Shown: positions 34,831 to 42,853 of the stretch, in pieces
Layout: every line of letters starts with the position of its first letter
Position numbering within the stretch: the first letter of the stretch is position 1
Source of the DNA: Mycobacterium sp. ENV421
Lineage (GTDB): Bacteria > Actinomycetota > Actinomycetes > Mycobacteriales > Mycobacteriaceae
Reading direction: 5' to 3'
Assembly: GCF_002887815.1 (NCBI RefSeq)
Contig: NZ_PDHO01000005.1
Span: forward strand, 62,001 to 126,000
Length of the DNA: 64,000 nucleotides
Position numbers and translations under genes: made by a program
The notes under the pieces: model-generated
Told to the model about the DNA's origin: nothing
What the model saw: the letters and a program-made list of their open reading frames with translations, nothing else
Database searches by the model: none

Positions 34831-35295
34831 GTGCCGACTCCTCTCGCGGTGGTTCGCCTTGACCGCGATCTCCCACTGCCCAGCCGCGCCCACGACGGCG
34901 ACGCGGGCGTGGATTTGTTCAGCGCGCAAGACGTCGACCTGGCGCCCGGTGAGCGCGCGCTGGTACCCACCGGCATCGCCGTGGCGATTCCGCACGGCAT
35001 GGTCGGACTGGTCCACCCGCGCTCCGGTTTGGCTGCGCGCGTTGGCCTTTCGATCGTCAACAGCCCCGGCACCATCGACGCCGGTTATCGCGGCGAAGTC
35101 AAGATCTCGTTGATCAACCTCGACCCCGCGACGCCGATCAGGATCCGGCGTGGCGACCGCATCGCCCAATTGCTGGTCCAACGGGTCGAACTTCCAGAGC
35201 TGGTCGAGGTGGCCTCGTTCGACGAGGCCGGACTGGCTGACACCACCCGTGGCGAAGGCGGCCACGGATCCTCCGGCGGACATGCGAGTTTGTGA
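34831..35295 (+). CDS. dut: dUTP pyrophosphatase
   Basis: 154 residues, identical in length to M. tuberculosis Dut. The trimeric dUTPase motifs appear in order: motif 1 [12 protein letters not shown], motif 2 [11 protein letters not shown], motif 3 [18 protein letters not shown] with the catalytic Asp, motif 4 [11 protein letters not shown] and motif 5 [12 protein letters not shown] at the flexible C-terminus. It hydrolyses dUTP to dUMP, keeping uracil out of DNA. The GTG at 34831 follows a TAGTCT -10 box by 8 nt. Its TGA overlaps the next ATG (TGATG), coupling it to the DUF3710 gene. Confidence 0.96.
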   Translation: MPTPLAVVRLDRDLPLPSRAHDGDAGVDLFSAQDVDLAPGERALVPTGIAVAIPHGMVGLVHPRSGLAARVGLSIVNSPGTIDAGYRGEVKISLINLDPATPIRIRRGDRIAQLLVQRVELPELVEVASFDEAGLADTTRGEGGHGSSGGHASL

Positions 35296-36071
35296 TGGCA
35301 TTCGGCAGACGTAAGAACGAATCAGACAGCGGCGCGGACGAGACGGCGCAGGACGCGGTGGTCCAGGACCCCGCTGTCGACGACGACGTTGATGACGGGT
35401 CTGACGGCGGCCCGTTCGACATCGAGGACTTCGACAACCCGGCCGACGCCGCCGAAGCCCGCCTGGACCTCGGTTCCGTGCTGGTGCCGATGCCGGCCGC
35501 CGGTCAGATCCAGGTCGAGTTGAACGAGGTGGGCGTTCCCAGCGCAGTCTGGGTGGTCACGCCGCACGGCCGGTTCACGATCGCCGCCTACGCGGCGCCG
35601 AAGTCGCCCGGGCTGTGGCGTGAGGTGGCCGGTGAGCTGGCCGACTCGTTGCGCAAGGACAATGCACAGGTCTCCATCGAGGACGGTCCCTGGGGCCGCG
35701 AGGTGGTCGGCACCGGCGCCGGCGTGGTGCGATTCATCGGCGTCGACGGCTATCGGTGGATGATCCGCTGCGTGGTCAACGGCGCTCCGGAGGCCATGGC
35801 CAACCTGGTTGCCGAGGCGCGGGAAGCCTTGGGCGACACCGTTGTTCGTCGCGGCGAAACCCCGCTGCCGGTCCGTACCCCGCTTCAGGTCCAGCTGCCC
35901 GAACCGATGCTCGAGCAATTGCGTCAGGCCGCCGCCCAGCAGGCTCAGATGGCGGCCGCGCAGCAGGCCATGATTCAGGAGCAGCAGGGCCAGGCCCAGC
36001 CGCCGACCGAGCGGCGCAGCGCATCCGGTTCGGCCATGCAACAGTTGCGCAGCTCCAGCACCGGGGGCTGA
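35295..36071 (+). CDS. DUF3710 protein (Rv2696c-like)
   Basis: 258 residues. A long acidic N-terminus (about 1-45) precedes the DUF3710 core: ARLDLGSVLVPMPAAGQIQV, WVVTPHGRFTIAAYAAPKSPG, REVVGTGAGVVRFIGVDGYRW and MIRCVVNGAPE. The C-terminal 60 residues are rich in Gln, Ala and Met (EQLRQAAAQQAQMAAAQQAM), probably a flexible helix. No function is known; its position right after dut is conserved in mycobacteria. The ATG overlaps the dut stop codon by one base. Confidence 0.86.
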   Translation: MAFGRRKNESDSGADETAQDAVVQDPAVDDDVDDGSDGGPFDIEDFDNPADAAEARLDLGSVLVPMPAAGQIQVELNEVGVPSAVWVVTPHGRFTIAAYAAPKSPGLWREVAGELADSLRKDNAQVSIEDGPWGREVVGTGAGVVRFIGVDGYRWMIRCVVNGAPEAMANLVAEAREALGDTVVRRGETPLPVRTPLQVQLPEPMLEQLRQAAAQQAQMAAAQQAMIQEQQGQAQPPTERRSASGSAMQQLRSSSTGG

Positions 36072-36776
36072 TCAGCCCTCGGCGTCGGTCAATGCCGCCA
36101 GACATGCCGAACCCAGTAGCTCCGGCTTCGGTCCGAAGTCGTCGAGGCTGACCGTCCGCAGTGCTGCTCGCGGCGCCGCCGCCACCCATTCCAGTGCCAC
36201 CTCCAACGGATGGATCGGGTCGTCGGTCGCCCCCACCACACCCATCGGCACACTCAGCCGTCCCATCTCGGCGATGCTCGGGGCGACATACCGCGCCGCG
36301 TCCTCCATCGCGTCGGGCAGATCCGGCCACTGGCCCAGCCAGCTTCGGGCCAGCTCGTCGGCCAGCCAACCCGGGCTGGACGCGCGCATCTGCGCGGTGG
36401 TGGCGACCAGGCCCTCGGTGCGCAGCTGATGCGCGGTGTGGTGGGCCGACAGCGCGGCCGGAGCAGCTTGGGCTGCGCCGCTCCAGGCCGGCAGGGCGGC
36501 CAGCACCGATACCGCGTGTCCCGGGTGGGCCAGCGCCCAGGCCAGCGTGACCGCCGCCCCGATCGACACCCCGCCGACGATGATCGGGCCGTTCCGGGCG
36601 GCATCGTCGAGCGCCTCGAGGTAGCCGTCGATCAGCCGGGCGGGCTGCGGAGCGGGCGTCGTGACCACCGCGCCGACGCCGTGCAGGGGGCCGGCGAACG
36701 CCCGGTACACGTAGTCGTCATCGCTTCCCGTGCCGGGCAGCAACACCGCCGTGACGCCGCGAAAAGTGATCGTCAT
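36072..36776 (-). CDS. Small alpha/beta hydrolase-fold protein (Rv2695-like)
   Basis: 234 residues. TAVLLPGTGSDDDYVY is an oxyanion-type start, VGGVSIGAAVTLAWAL the nucleophile elbow with serine, and GVVGATDDPIHPLEVA the segment that normally carries the acid. The expected late histidine is not obvious: the corresponding end reads SLDDFGPKPELLGSA, so either the histidine in DPIHP substitutes or the enzyme is atypical. No signal peptide. It converges with the DUF3710 gene with adjacent stops and is divergent from the OB-fold gene across a 122-bp region holding a perfect palindrome. Confidence 0.8.
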   Translation of the reverse strand: MTITFRGVTAVLLPGTGSDDDYVYRAFAGPLHGVGAVVTTPAPQPARLIDGYLEALDDAARNGPIIVGGVSIGAAVTLAWALAHPGHAVSVLAALPAWSGAAQAAPAALSAHHTAHQLRTEGLVATTAQMRASSPGWLADELARSWLGQWPDLPDAMEDAARYVAPSIAEMGRLSVPMGVVGATDDPIHPLEVALEWVAAAPRAALRTVSLDDFGPKPELLGSACLAALTDAEG

Positions 36777-36821
36777 CTCATGATCGTGCCCTGAGACGTA
36801 TTAGCAACGCCCGCCGCGGGT

Positions 36822-36835
36822 ATGCCACGTGGCAT
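36822..36835. promoter_or_regulatory. Perfect 14-bp palindrome in a divergent promoter region
   Basis: ATGCCACGTGGCAT is fully self-complementary and centred on a CACGTG core, 46 bp upstream of the hydrolase ATG and 64 bp upstream of the OB-fold gene ATG. The length suits a dimeric repressor; the protein is unknown. Confidence 0.5.
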
Positions 36836-36898
36836 CGCGGCACCAAGAGGTCTACCGTTGCGTTGGCATTGTGATCCGCTGGAGTATCAGGAGAGGCC

Positions 36899-37270
36899 AT
36901 GGCTACGGCCGAAAGTTTCGTCCGACGTCTCACCCGTCGGTTGACGGAAGACCCTGAGCAGCGCGACGTCGAGGAACTCACCGACGAAGCTGCCGGAACC
37001 GGCGCCCAGCGAGCAATCGATTGTCAGCGCGGCCAAGAGGTCACCATGGTGGGCACCCTGCGCAGTGTCGAGACCAATGCCAAGGGTTGCGCCGGCGGTG
37101 TGCGCGCCGAGCTGTTCGACGGCACCGACACCGTCACGCTGGTCTGGCTGGGGCAGCGCCGTATCGCCGGCATCGAGTCGGGCCGCGCCCTGCGAGTGCG
37201 CGGCCGGCTGGGCACCCTCGAGAACGGCACGAAGGCCATCTACAACCCGCACTACGAGATCCAGACTTGA
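36899..37270 (+). CDS. OB-fold nucleic-acid-binding protein (Rv2694c-like)
   Basis: 123 residues. After a helical, charged N-terminus (RRLTRRLTEDPEQRDVEELTDE) comes a single OB-fold of about 80 residues: QEVTMVGTLRSVETNAKGC, GVRAELFDGTDTVTLVWLG, RRIAGIESGRALRVRGRLG and GTKAIYNPHYEI. This is the tRNA-anticodon/RecJ-type OB family, implying nucleic-acid binding, target unknown. GGAGAGG precedes the ATG. Its TGA overlaps the TTG start of the next gene, so they form an operon. Confidence 0.85.
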   Translation: MATAESFVRRLTRRLTEDPEQRDVEELTDEAAGTGAQRAIDCQRGQEVTMVGTLRSVETNAKGCAGGVRAELFDGTDTVTLVWLGQRRIAGIESGRALRVRGRLGTLENGTKAIYNPHYEIQT

Positions 37271-37983
37271 GCCGTCCCATCGAAGACAGCGATCGCAGTC
37301 AGGACGCGGCCGCCGACACCCCAGCGGCGACCCCAGAGGAGAAGACGCCCGCGCAGGCGCTGCTGGCCCAGATGGGCGGCGTCAGCGGCCTGATCTACTC
37401 GGCGCTGCCGGTGATCGTCCTGGTCCCGGTGAACACCGCCTTCGGCCTGGTGCCCGCGATCAGCGCCGCGCTCGGCGTCGCCGCCCTGATCCTGGTGTGG
37501 CGGCTCTACCGTCGCGATTCGGTGCAGCCCGCCATCTCGGGGTTCATCGGCGTTGGGATCAGCGCGCTGATCGCCTGGCTCGTCGGCGCGTCGAAGGGCT
37601 ACTTCCTCCTGGGCATTTGGACCTCGCTGATCTGGGCGGCGGTGTTCGCACTCTCGGTCGTCATTCGCAGGCCGATCGTGGGATACGCCTGGAGCTGGGT
37701 CGGCAACAAGGACCGTGCGTGGCGCGGAAGCCGGCGCGCGGTGTTCGCCTTCGACATCGCGACACTGACCTGGGTGCTGGTGTTCGCCTCCCGGTTCGCG
37801 GTCCAGCGCCACCTGTACGACGCCGATCAGACCGGCTGGCTCGGGGTGGCCCGGATCGCGATGGGCTGGCCGCTGACCGCGATCGCCGCGCTGGTGACCT
37901 ACCTGGCGATCCGCGCCGCACAACGCGCCGTCCACGCCGCCCACGCACGCAGACACGACGGCGACGTCGCGCCCGAAGACTGA
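37267..37983 (+). CDS. DUF3159 membrane protein (Rv2693c-like)
   Basis: 238 residues from a TTG that overlaps the upstream stop (TTGA). A polar N-terminus of about 30 residues ending in EKTPAQALLAQMGGVSGLIYS leads to six transmembrane helices in hairpin pairs (VIVLVPVNTAFGL, AALGVAALILVW, SGFIGVGISALIAWLVGA, GIWTSLIWAAVFALSVVI, FDIATLTWVLVFASRF, MGWPLTAIAALVTYLAIRAA). The conserved loop YAWSWVGNKDRAWR is typical of the family. No transport substrate is known. Operon overlap with the OB-fold gene and 5 nt to the MFS gene suggest one transcript. Confidence 0.83.
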   Translation: MSRPIEDSDRSQDAAADTPAATPEEKTPAQALLAQMGGVSGLIYSALPVIVLVPVNTAFGLVPAISAALGVAALILVWRLYRRDSVQPAISGFIGVGISALIAWLVGASKGYFLLGIWTSLIWAAVFALSVVIRRPIVGYAWSWVGNKDRAWRGSRRAVFAFDIATLTWVLVFASRFAVQRHLYDADQTGWLGVARIAMGWPLTAIAALVTYLAIRAAQRAVHAAHARRHDGDVAPED

Positions 37984-37988
37984 CACTG

Positions 37989-39407
37989 GTGGCGCGCGAC
38001 GACCGTCTGCTCGTCGCGGTCGCGGTACTCGCGTCCTTCGTCGCGTTTCTCGACGGTTCGGTGGTCAATCTGGCCCTGCCGGCCATCAGTGCCGAACTCG
38101 GCGGCGGCCTGGTCATCCAGCAATGGGTTGTCGACGGATACCTGCTGACGTTGGGCGCGCTGATTCTGCTCGCCGGCGCGATCTCCGACACCTTCGGGCG
38201 GCTGACGGTTCTGCGTGCCGGACTGGTCGTGTTCGGCGTCGCCTCAGTGCTGTGCGCGGCCGCACCCAGTGGACTGGTGCTGGTCATCGGCCGCTGCGTC
38301 CAGGGACTGGGTGCCGCATTTCTGGTCCCCAGCTCACTGGCCATGCTCAACGCCCGGTTCACCGGCGCCGAACAGTCCCGCGCGATCGGCATCTGGACGG
38401 CGTGGACCGGCACCGCATTCGTCGTCGGGCCGCTGCTGGGCGGTGTGCTCGTCGACACCCTGGGCTGGCGGTGGGTGTTCGCCGTCAACGTGGTCCCGCT
38501 GGCGGTCACGCTGATCCTCACCGGCAAGCTGACCGATCAGACACCCCGGACGGGTGCACGTATCGACGCCGTCGGCGCGGTCCTCACCGCAGTCGGGTTG
38601 AGTGCCACGGTCTTCGCGATGATCGAGCAGCAGCGGCTGGGCTGGCACGATCCGAGCATCGTCACCGCGCTGATCGTCGGGCCGGCCAGCCTGATCGCAT
38701 TCGGCTGGTGGGAACGGCGCGCGCGCCACCCGATGCTGCCGCCCGCGGTCTTCTCGGCACGCAACTTCACCGTCGGCAACCTGGCCACGGTGTTCCTCTA
38801 CGCGGGCATCTCGCTGGGCCAGCTGCTGGTGGCGTTGTTCCTGCAGGAGGTCGGAGGACTGTCGCCGGCGCAGGCCGGCCTGGCGACGCTGCCGGTGCCG
38901 GTCCTGTCGTTCCTGTTGGCGGCCCGGTTCGGTGAGCTCGCCGGCCGCTACGGCCCGCGCCGCTTCATGGCGGTCGGCCCGCTGATCGCCGCGGCGGGAT
39001 TCGGATGGATGGCGACCTGCGCGGGCAACGTGTGGTTGCAGACGCTGCCGGGCATGGCGCTGTTCGGGATCGGGCTCTCGGTCGCCGTGTCCCCGTTGAC
39101 CGCCGCGGTACTGGCCGCCGTCCCGACGTCGCAGAGCGGCATCGGCTCGGCGATCAACAATGCGGTCGCCCGGGTGGCGGGCCTGATCGCGATCGCGTTC
39201 ACCGCGGTCATCGTCGGGGGCGCAATGACTTTCGACGGCTTTCGGCAGGGTGTACTGACCGCAGCGGTGCTGCTGGTGATCGCGGGCATCGTCTCGGCGG
39301 TGGGAATCCGCGACGAGGTGTCTGCGTTGTCCGCCGGGTCGTCGGCCGCCGCCGCGGCGTGCCACGACCGGGACGGGCCGCCGCCGGCGGGGGTGTACCG
39401 GGACTAG
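37989..39407 (+). CDS. MFS exporter, DHA2 (EmrB/QacA) family
   Basis: 472 residues with about 14 hydrophobic helices. The DHA2 hallmarks are the N-terminal FVAFLDGSVVNLALPAI with the TM1 aspartate, the WVVDGYLLTLGALILLAGAI segment, motif A-like ISDTFGRLTVLRAG and motif C GTAFVVGPLLGGVL. Such proteins export drugs, dyes or metabolites using the proton gradient; the substrate is unknown. The GTG at 37989 is 5 nt after the DUF3159 stop. Its stop codon TAG shares the palindrome CTAG with the convergent ceoC stop. As I recall, M. tuberculosis has no exporter at this point. Confidence 0.88.
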   Translation: MARDDRLLVAVAVLASFVAFLDGSVVNLALPAISAELGGGLVIQQWVVDGYLLTLGALILLAGAISDTFGRLTVLRAGLVVFGVASVLCAAAPSGLVLVIGRCVQGLGAAFLVPSSLAMLNARFTGAEQSRAIGIWTAWTGTAFVVGPLLGGVLVDTLGWRWVFAVNVVPLAVTLILTGKLTDQTPRTGARIDAVGAVLTAVGLSATVFAMIEQQRLGWHDPSIVTALIVGPASLIAFGWWERRARHPMLPPAVFSARNFTVGNLATVFLYAGISLGQLLVALFLQEVGGLSPAQAGLATLPVPVLSFLLAARFGELAGRYGPRRFMAVGPLIAAAGFGWMATCAGNVWLQTLPGMALFGIGLSVAVSPLTAAVLAAVPTSQSGIGSAINNAVARVAGLIAIAFTAVIVGGAMTFDGFRQGVLTAAVLLVIAGIVSAVGIRDEVSALSAGSSAAAAACHDRDGPPPAGVYRD

Positions 39408-40087
39408 CCGGTCGAGGCCGACAGCACGGTCTTGCGCAGCTCGTCTTCCACTTCCGGGGCAGCCACGAACAGCAACTCGTCGCCACCCTCCAGCGGCTCG
39501 TCGGCCTCCGGCACGATCACCCGCGGTCCGCGCAGAATCGTCACCAGCGTGGCGTCCCGCGGCAGGATCAGCTTGCGAACCGGCCGCCCACCCCACGGGG
39601 TGTCGTCGGGCAGGGTGATCTCGACGAGGTTGGCGTGCCCTTGGCGGAACTGCATGAGCCGCACCAGGTCGCCGACCGCGACGGCCTCCTCCACCAGCGA
39701 GGCCAGCATCCGCGGCGTCGACACCGCCACGTCGACGCCCCACGAGCTGTCGAAGAGCCACTCGTTGCGCGGATCGTTGACCCGGGCCACGACGCGGGAG
39801 ACCGCGAACTCTGTCTTGGCCAACAGGGACAGCACCACGTTCGCCTTGTCGTCACCGGTGGCGGCGACGACGACGTCGAACTCCTGCAGGTGCACCGACT
39901 CCAGCAGGCTGATCTCGCAGGCGTCGCCGAGGCGCCAGTGCGCGGCTGGGATGGCGTCGACATCGAGATGCTCGGCATTGCGCTCGATGAGCGTCACGTC
40001 GTGCTCGCTTTCGAGCAGTTCGCGGGCAATCGACCGGCCGACGGCACCCGCCCCGGCGATCGCCACTTTGAGCCGTTTGTCGCCCAT
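39404..40087 (-). CDS. ceoC: Trk potassium uptake regulatory protein CeoC (TrkA-type RCK)
   Basis: 227 residues. The RCK_N Rossmann domain starts LKVAIAGAGAVGRSIARELL with the acidic ribose-binding end LIERNAEHLD, and continues with VVAATGDDKANVVLSLLAK and VARVNDPRNEWLF. A C-terminal RCK_C domain begins near 140 (VEITLPDDTPWGG, PEADEPLEGGDELLFV). Such proteins gate TrkH/Ktr-type potassium channels by NAD(H)/ATP binding. Its ATG overlaps the stop of ceoB (TGATG). No channel subunit is encoded nearby. Confidence 0.9.
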   Translation of the reverse strand: MGDKRLKVAIAGAGAVGRSIARELLESEHDVTLIERNAEHLDVDAIPAAHWRLGDACEISLLESVHLQEFDVVVAATGDDKANVVLSLLAKTEFAVSRVVARVNDPRNEWLFDSSWGVDVAVSTPRMLASLVEEAVAVGDLVRLMQFRQGHANLVEITLPDDTPWGGRPVRKLILPRDATLVTILRGPRVIVPEADEPLEGGDELLFVAAPEVEDELRKTVLSASTG

Positions 40088-40764
40088 CAGTGCCCCTCTC
40101 CGACGTCAGGGCCGGGTGGCAGCGCGGCGATGGCCAGCGCTTCGGCGGCGCGCCCGGACACCGCCGCGATGTACACCTGATCGCCGGCCTGCAGCACGGT
40201 CTTGGGCTCGGGCAGGATGCCGGTACCGAACCGGACCACGAACGCGACTCGCGCGCCGGTCGCCTCCTCCAGCGAGGTCAGCCGGTGACCCACCCAGCCT
40301 TCGTGCAGCACCACTTCGGCGACGGCCATCGTGCCGGTCGGATCACGCCATTTGGTGGTCTCGGTGTCGCGCACCAGCGCACCCAGCAGTCGGTCGGTGG
40401 TCCACGGCACGGTGGCCACCGTCGGGATGCCCAACCGTTCGTAGACCGCGGCGCGTTTGGCGTCGTAGATACGCGCGACGACGCGCTGCACACCGAACGT
40501 CTCGCGGGCGACCCGCGCGGAGATGATGTTGGAGTTGTCGCCGGAGGACACCGCGGCGAACGCATCGGCGTTCTGGATTCCCGAGCGCAGCAGGACTTCT
40601 CGGTCGAAGCCCATGCCCAGCACCCGCTCGCCGGAGAAGTCGGGGGACAGCCGGTGGAAGGCCGTCGGGTCCCGGTCGATGATCGCCACATCATGGCCGA
40701 TCCGGGACAGCGCGTCGGCCAGCGAGGCGCCGACGCGGCCGCATCCCATCACCACTACCCGCAC
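40087..40764 (-). CDS. ceoB: Trk potassium uptake regulatory protein CeoB (TrkA-type RCK)
   Basis: 225 residues. RVVVMGCGRVGASLADALS and VAIIDRDPTAFHRL form the nucleotide-binding RCK_N fold, followed by FAAVSSGDNSNIISARVAR and RIYDAKRAAVYERLG; the RCK_C half contains AEVVLHEGWVGHRL and VLQAGDQVYIAAVS. The GTG at 40764 has GAGAGGAC 6 nt upstream; longer in-frame reading (to 40824) enters the divergent promoter. It is translationally coupled to ceoC, and the proteins may form a heteromeric gating ring. The divergent neighbour is a KimA-like potassium importer, which makes a potassium module. Confidence 0.9.
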   Translation of the reverse strand: MRVVVMGCGRVGASLADALSRIGHDVAIIDRDPTAFHRLSPDFSGERVLGMGFDREVLLRSGIQNADAFAAVSSGDNSNIISARVARETFGVQRVVARIYDAKRAAVYERLGIPTVATVPWTTDRLLGALVRDTETTKWRDPTGTMAVAEVVLHEGWVGHRLTSLEEATGARVAFVVRFGTGILPEPKTVLQAGDQVYIAAVSGRAAEALAIAALPPGPDVGEGH

Positions 40765-40837
40765 CTGGTGTCCTCTCGACTTTGCCGTGCGCCGACTCGA
40801 CCGTATGGGGAACGCTACAGCCAAATCGGCGAAGGCC

Positions 40838-40843
40838 TACTCT
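40838..40843 (+). promoter_or_regulatory. Leaderless promoter -10 box of the KimA-like gene
   Basis: TACTCT lies 8 nt before the GTG at 40852, so transcription should begin at or next to the start codon. That leaves no room for a c-di-AMP riboswitch. Confidence 0.6.
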
Positions 40844-40851
40844 TGGCACTC

Positions 40852-42846
40852 GTGTCTAAGCTTTCGACCGCCGCACGTCGGCTGGTCCTGGGGCAGCCGT
40901 TCCGCAGCGACAAGCTGAGTCACACGCTGCTGCCCAAGCGCATTGCCTTGCCGGTGTTCGCCTCCGACGCCATGTCATCGGTGGCCTACGCGCCCGAGGA
41001 AATCTTTCTGGTGCTCTCGGTGGCGGGCCTGTCCGCCTACGCGATGGCGCCATGGATCGGGCTGGCTGTCGCGCTCGTGATGCTCGTGGTGGTCGCCTCC
41101 TACCGCCAGAACGTGCACGCCTACCCGTCCGGCGGCGGCGACTACGAGGTGGTGACCACCAACCTCGGACCGACCGCGGGCCTGACGGTGGCCAGCGCCC
41201 TTCTGGTCGACTATGTGCTGACCGTCGCGGTGTCGATGGCGTCGGCGATGTCGAACATCGGATCGGCAATCCCGTTCGTCGACACCCACAAGGTGTGGTT
41301 CGCGGTGGCGGCCATCGTGCTGCTCGCCTCGATCAACCTGCGCGGGATTCGCGAATCGGGCACCGCATTCGCGATTCCTACCTACGCGTTCATGTTCGGC
41401 ATGTACATCATGCTCGGCTGGGGCTTGTTCCAGATCTACGTGCTCGACATCCCGCTGCGCGCCGAGTCGGCCGGCTTCGAGGTGCACAACGAGCACGGCA
41501 AGGTGCTCGGCTTCGCCCTGGTGTTCCTGGTTGCGCGCGCGTTCTCGTCCGGTTGCGCCGCGCTGACCGGTGTCGAGGCGATCAGCAACGGTGTGCCCGC
41601 ATTCCGGAAGCCCAAGTCGCGCAATGCGGCCACGACACTGGCGATGCTCGGCCTGATCGCCATCTCGCTCTTCATGGGCATCATCCTGCTGGCCAAGGCG
41701 ACCGGGGTGAAGGTGGCTGATGATCCCGCCACCCAGCTGGTCGGCGCGCCGCAGAACTATCAGCAGAAGACCCTGGTCGCCCAGCTGGCCGACGCGGTGT
41801 TCCACGACTTCCCGATCGGCCTGTTCCTGATCACCGGTGTCACCGCCCTGATCCTGGTGTTGGCGGCCAATACCGCCTTCAACGGGTTCCCGGTGCTGGG
41901 TTCGATCCTGGCTCAGGACCGTTACCTGCCCCGCCAGCTGCACACTCGCGGTGACCGGCTGGCGTTCTCGAACGGCATCGTGTTCCTGGCGTTGGCCGCA
42001 ATCGCCTTCGTGGTGGCCTTCCGGGCCGAGGTGACCGCGCTCATCCAGCTCTACATCGTCGGCGTGTTCGTGTCGTTCACGCTCAGCCAGATCGGCATGG
42101 TCCGGCACTGGACGCGCCACCTGCGCACCGAGACCGATCCGCGCGTCCGCCGGCACATGATGCGCTCGCGGGTGATCAACACGATCGGCTTCGTCGCCAC
42201 CGGCGCCGTGCTGATCGTGGTTCTGGTCACCAAGTTCGTCGCCGGCGCGTGGATCGCAATCCTGGCCATGTCAAGCCTTTTCATTCTGATGAAGGCGATC
42301 CACAAGCATTACGACACCGTGGCCCGCGAGCTTGCCGAGCAGGAAGCCGAGCAGGGCGACGTGGTGCTGCCCAGCCGTAACCACGCCGTCGTGCTGGTCT
42401 CCAAGCTGCACATGCCGACGTTGCGCGCACTGTCCTACGCCAGGGCCACCCGGCCCGATGTGCTCGAGGCCATCACCGTCAACGTCGACGATTCCGAGAC
42501 CCGCCAGCTGGTCCACAAGTGGGAAGACAGCGACATCACCGTCCCGCTGAAAGTCGTTGCCTCCCCGTATCGAGAGGTCACCCGTCCGGTACTCGACTAT
42601 GTCAAGCGGATCAGCAAGGAAGCGCCGCGCACGGTGGTGACGGTCTTCATCCCGGAGTATGTGGTCGGCCACTGGTGGGAACAGGTGCTGCACAACCAGA
42701 GCGCGTTGCGGCTCAAGGGCCGACTGCTGTTCATGCCGAACGTGATGGTGACTTCGGTTCCGTGGCAACTCAATTCGTCGGAGCGCGTGCACGAGTTGCA
42801 GTCGCAGAACGCTCCCGGCGACGTACGACGGGGTTTCTTGGAGTGA
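40852..42846 (+). CDS. APC-superfamily potassium importer, KimA/YdaO-like (Rv2690c-like)
   Basis: 664 residues with about 12 transmembrane helices and a cytoplasmic C-terminal domain. Segments match what I know of Bacillus subtilis KimA: FASDAMSSVAYAPEEI, SYRQNVHAYPSGGGDYEV, SSGCAALTGVEAISNGVPAF, ILVLAANTAFNGFP, and late in the cytoplasmic part LHNQSALRLKGRLLF. KimA is a proton-coupled, high-affinity potassium importer inhibited by c-di-AMP, and mycobacteria make c-di-AMP, so a potassium role is a strong inference over the generic amino-acid permease label. It is divergent from ceoBC and 7 nt upstream of the TrmA-like gene, probably one transcript. Confidence 0.87.
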   Translation: MSKLSTAARRLVLGQPFRSDKLSHTLLPKRIALPVFASDAMSSVAYAPEEIFLVLSVAGLSAYAMAPWIGLAVALVMLVVVASYRQNVHAYPSGGGDYEVVTTNLGPTAGLTVASALLVDYVLTVAVSMASAMSNIGSAIPFVDTHKVWFAVAAIVLLASINLRGIRESGTAFAIPTYAFMFGMYIMLGWGLFQIYVLDIPLRAESAGFEVHNEHGKVLGFALVFLVARAFSSGCAALTGVEAISNGVPAFRKPKSRNAATTLAMLGLIAISLFMGIILLAKATGVKVADDPATQLVGAPQNYQQKTLVAQLADAVFHDFPIGLFLITGVTALILVLAANTAFNGFPVLGSILAQDRYLPRQLHTRGDRLAFSNGIVFLALAAIAFVVAFRAEVTALIQLYIVGVFVSFTLSQIGMVRHWTRHLRTETDPRVRRHMMRSRVINTIGFVATGAVLIVVLVTKFVAGAWIAILAMSSLFILMKAIHKHYDTVARELAEQEAEQGDVVLPSRNHAVVLVSKLHMPTLRALSYARATRPDVLEAITVNVDDSETRQLVHKWEDSDITVPLKVVASPYREVTRPVLDYVKRISKEAPRTVVTVFIPEYVVGHWWEQVLHNQSALRLKGRLLFMPNVMVTSVPWQLNSSERVHELQSQNAPGDVRRGFLE

Positions 42847-42853
42847 ATCGATA

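Noticed and set aside
40765..40851. A ydaO-type c-di-AMP riboswitch before the KimA-like gene
   Set aside because: Only 87 bp separate it from ceoB, the -10 box is 8 nt from the start, and no long structured leader is present.
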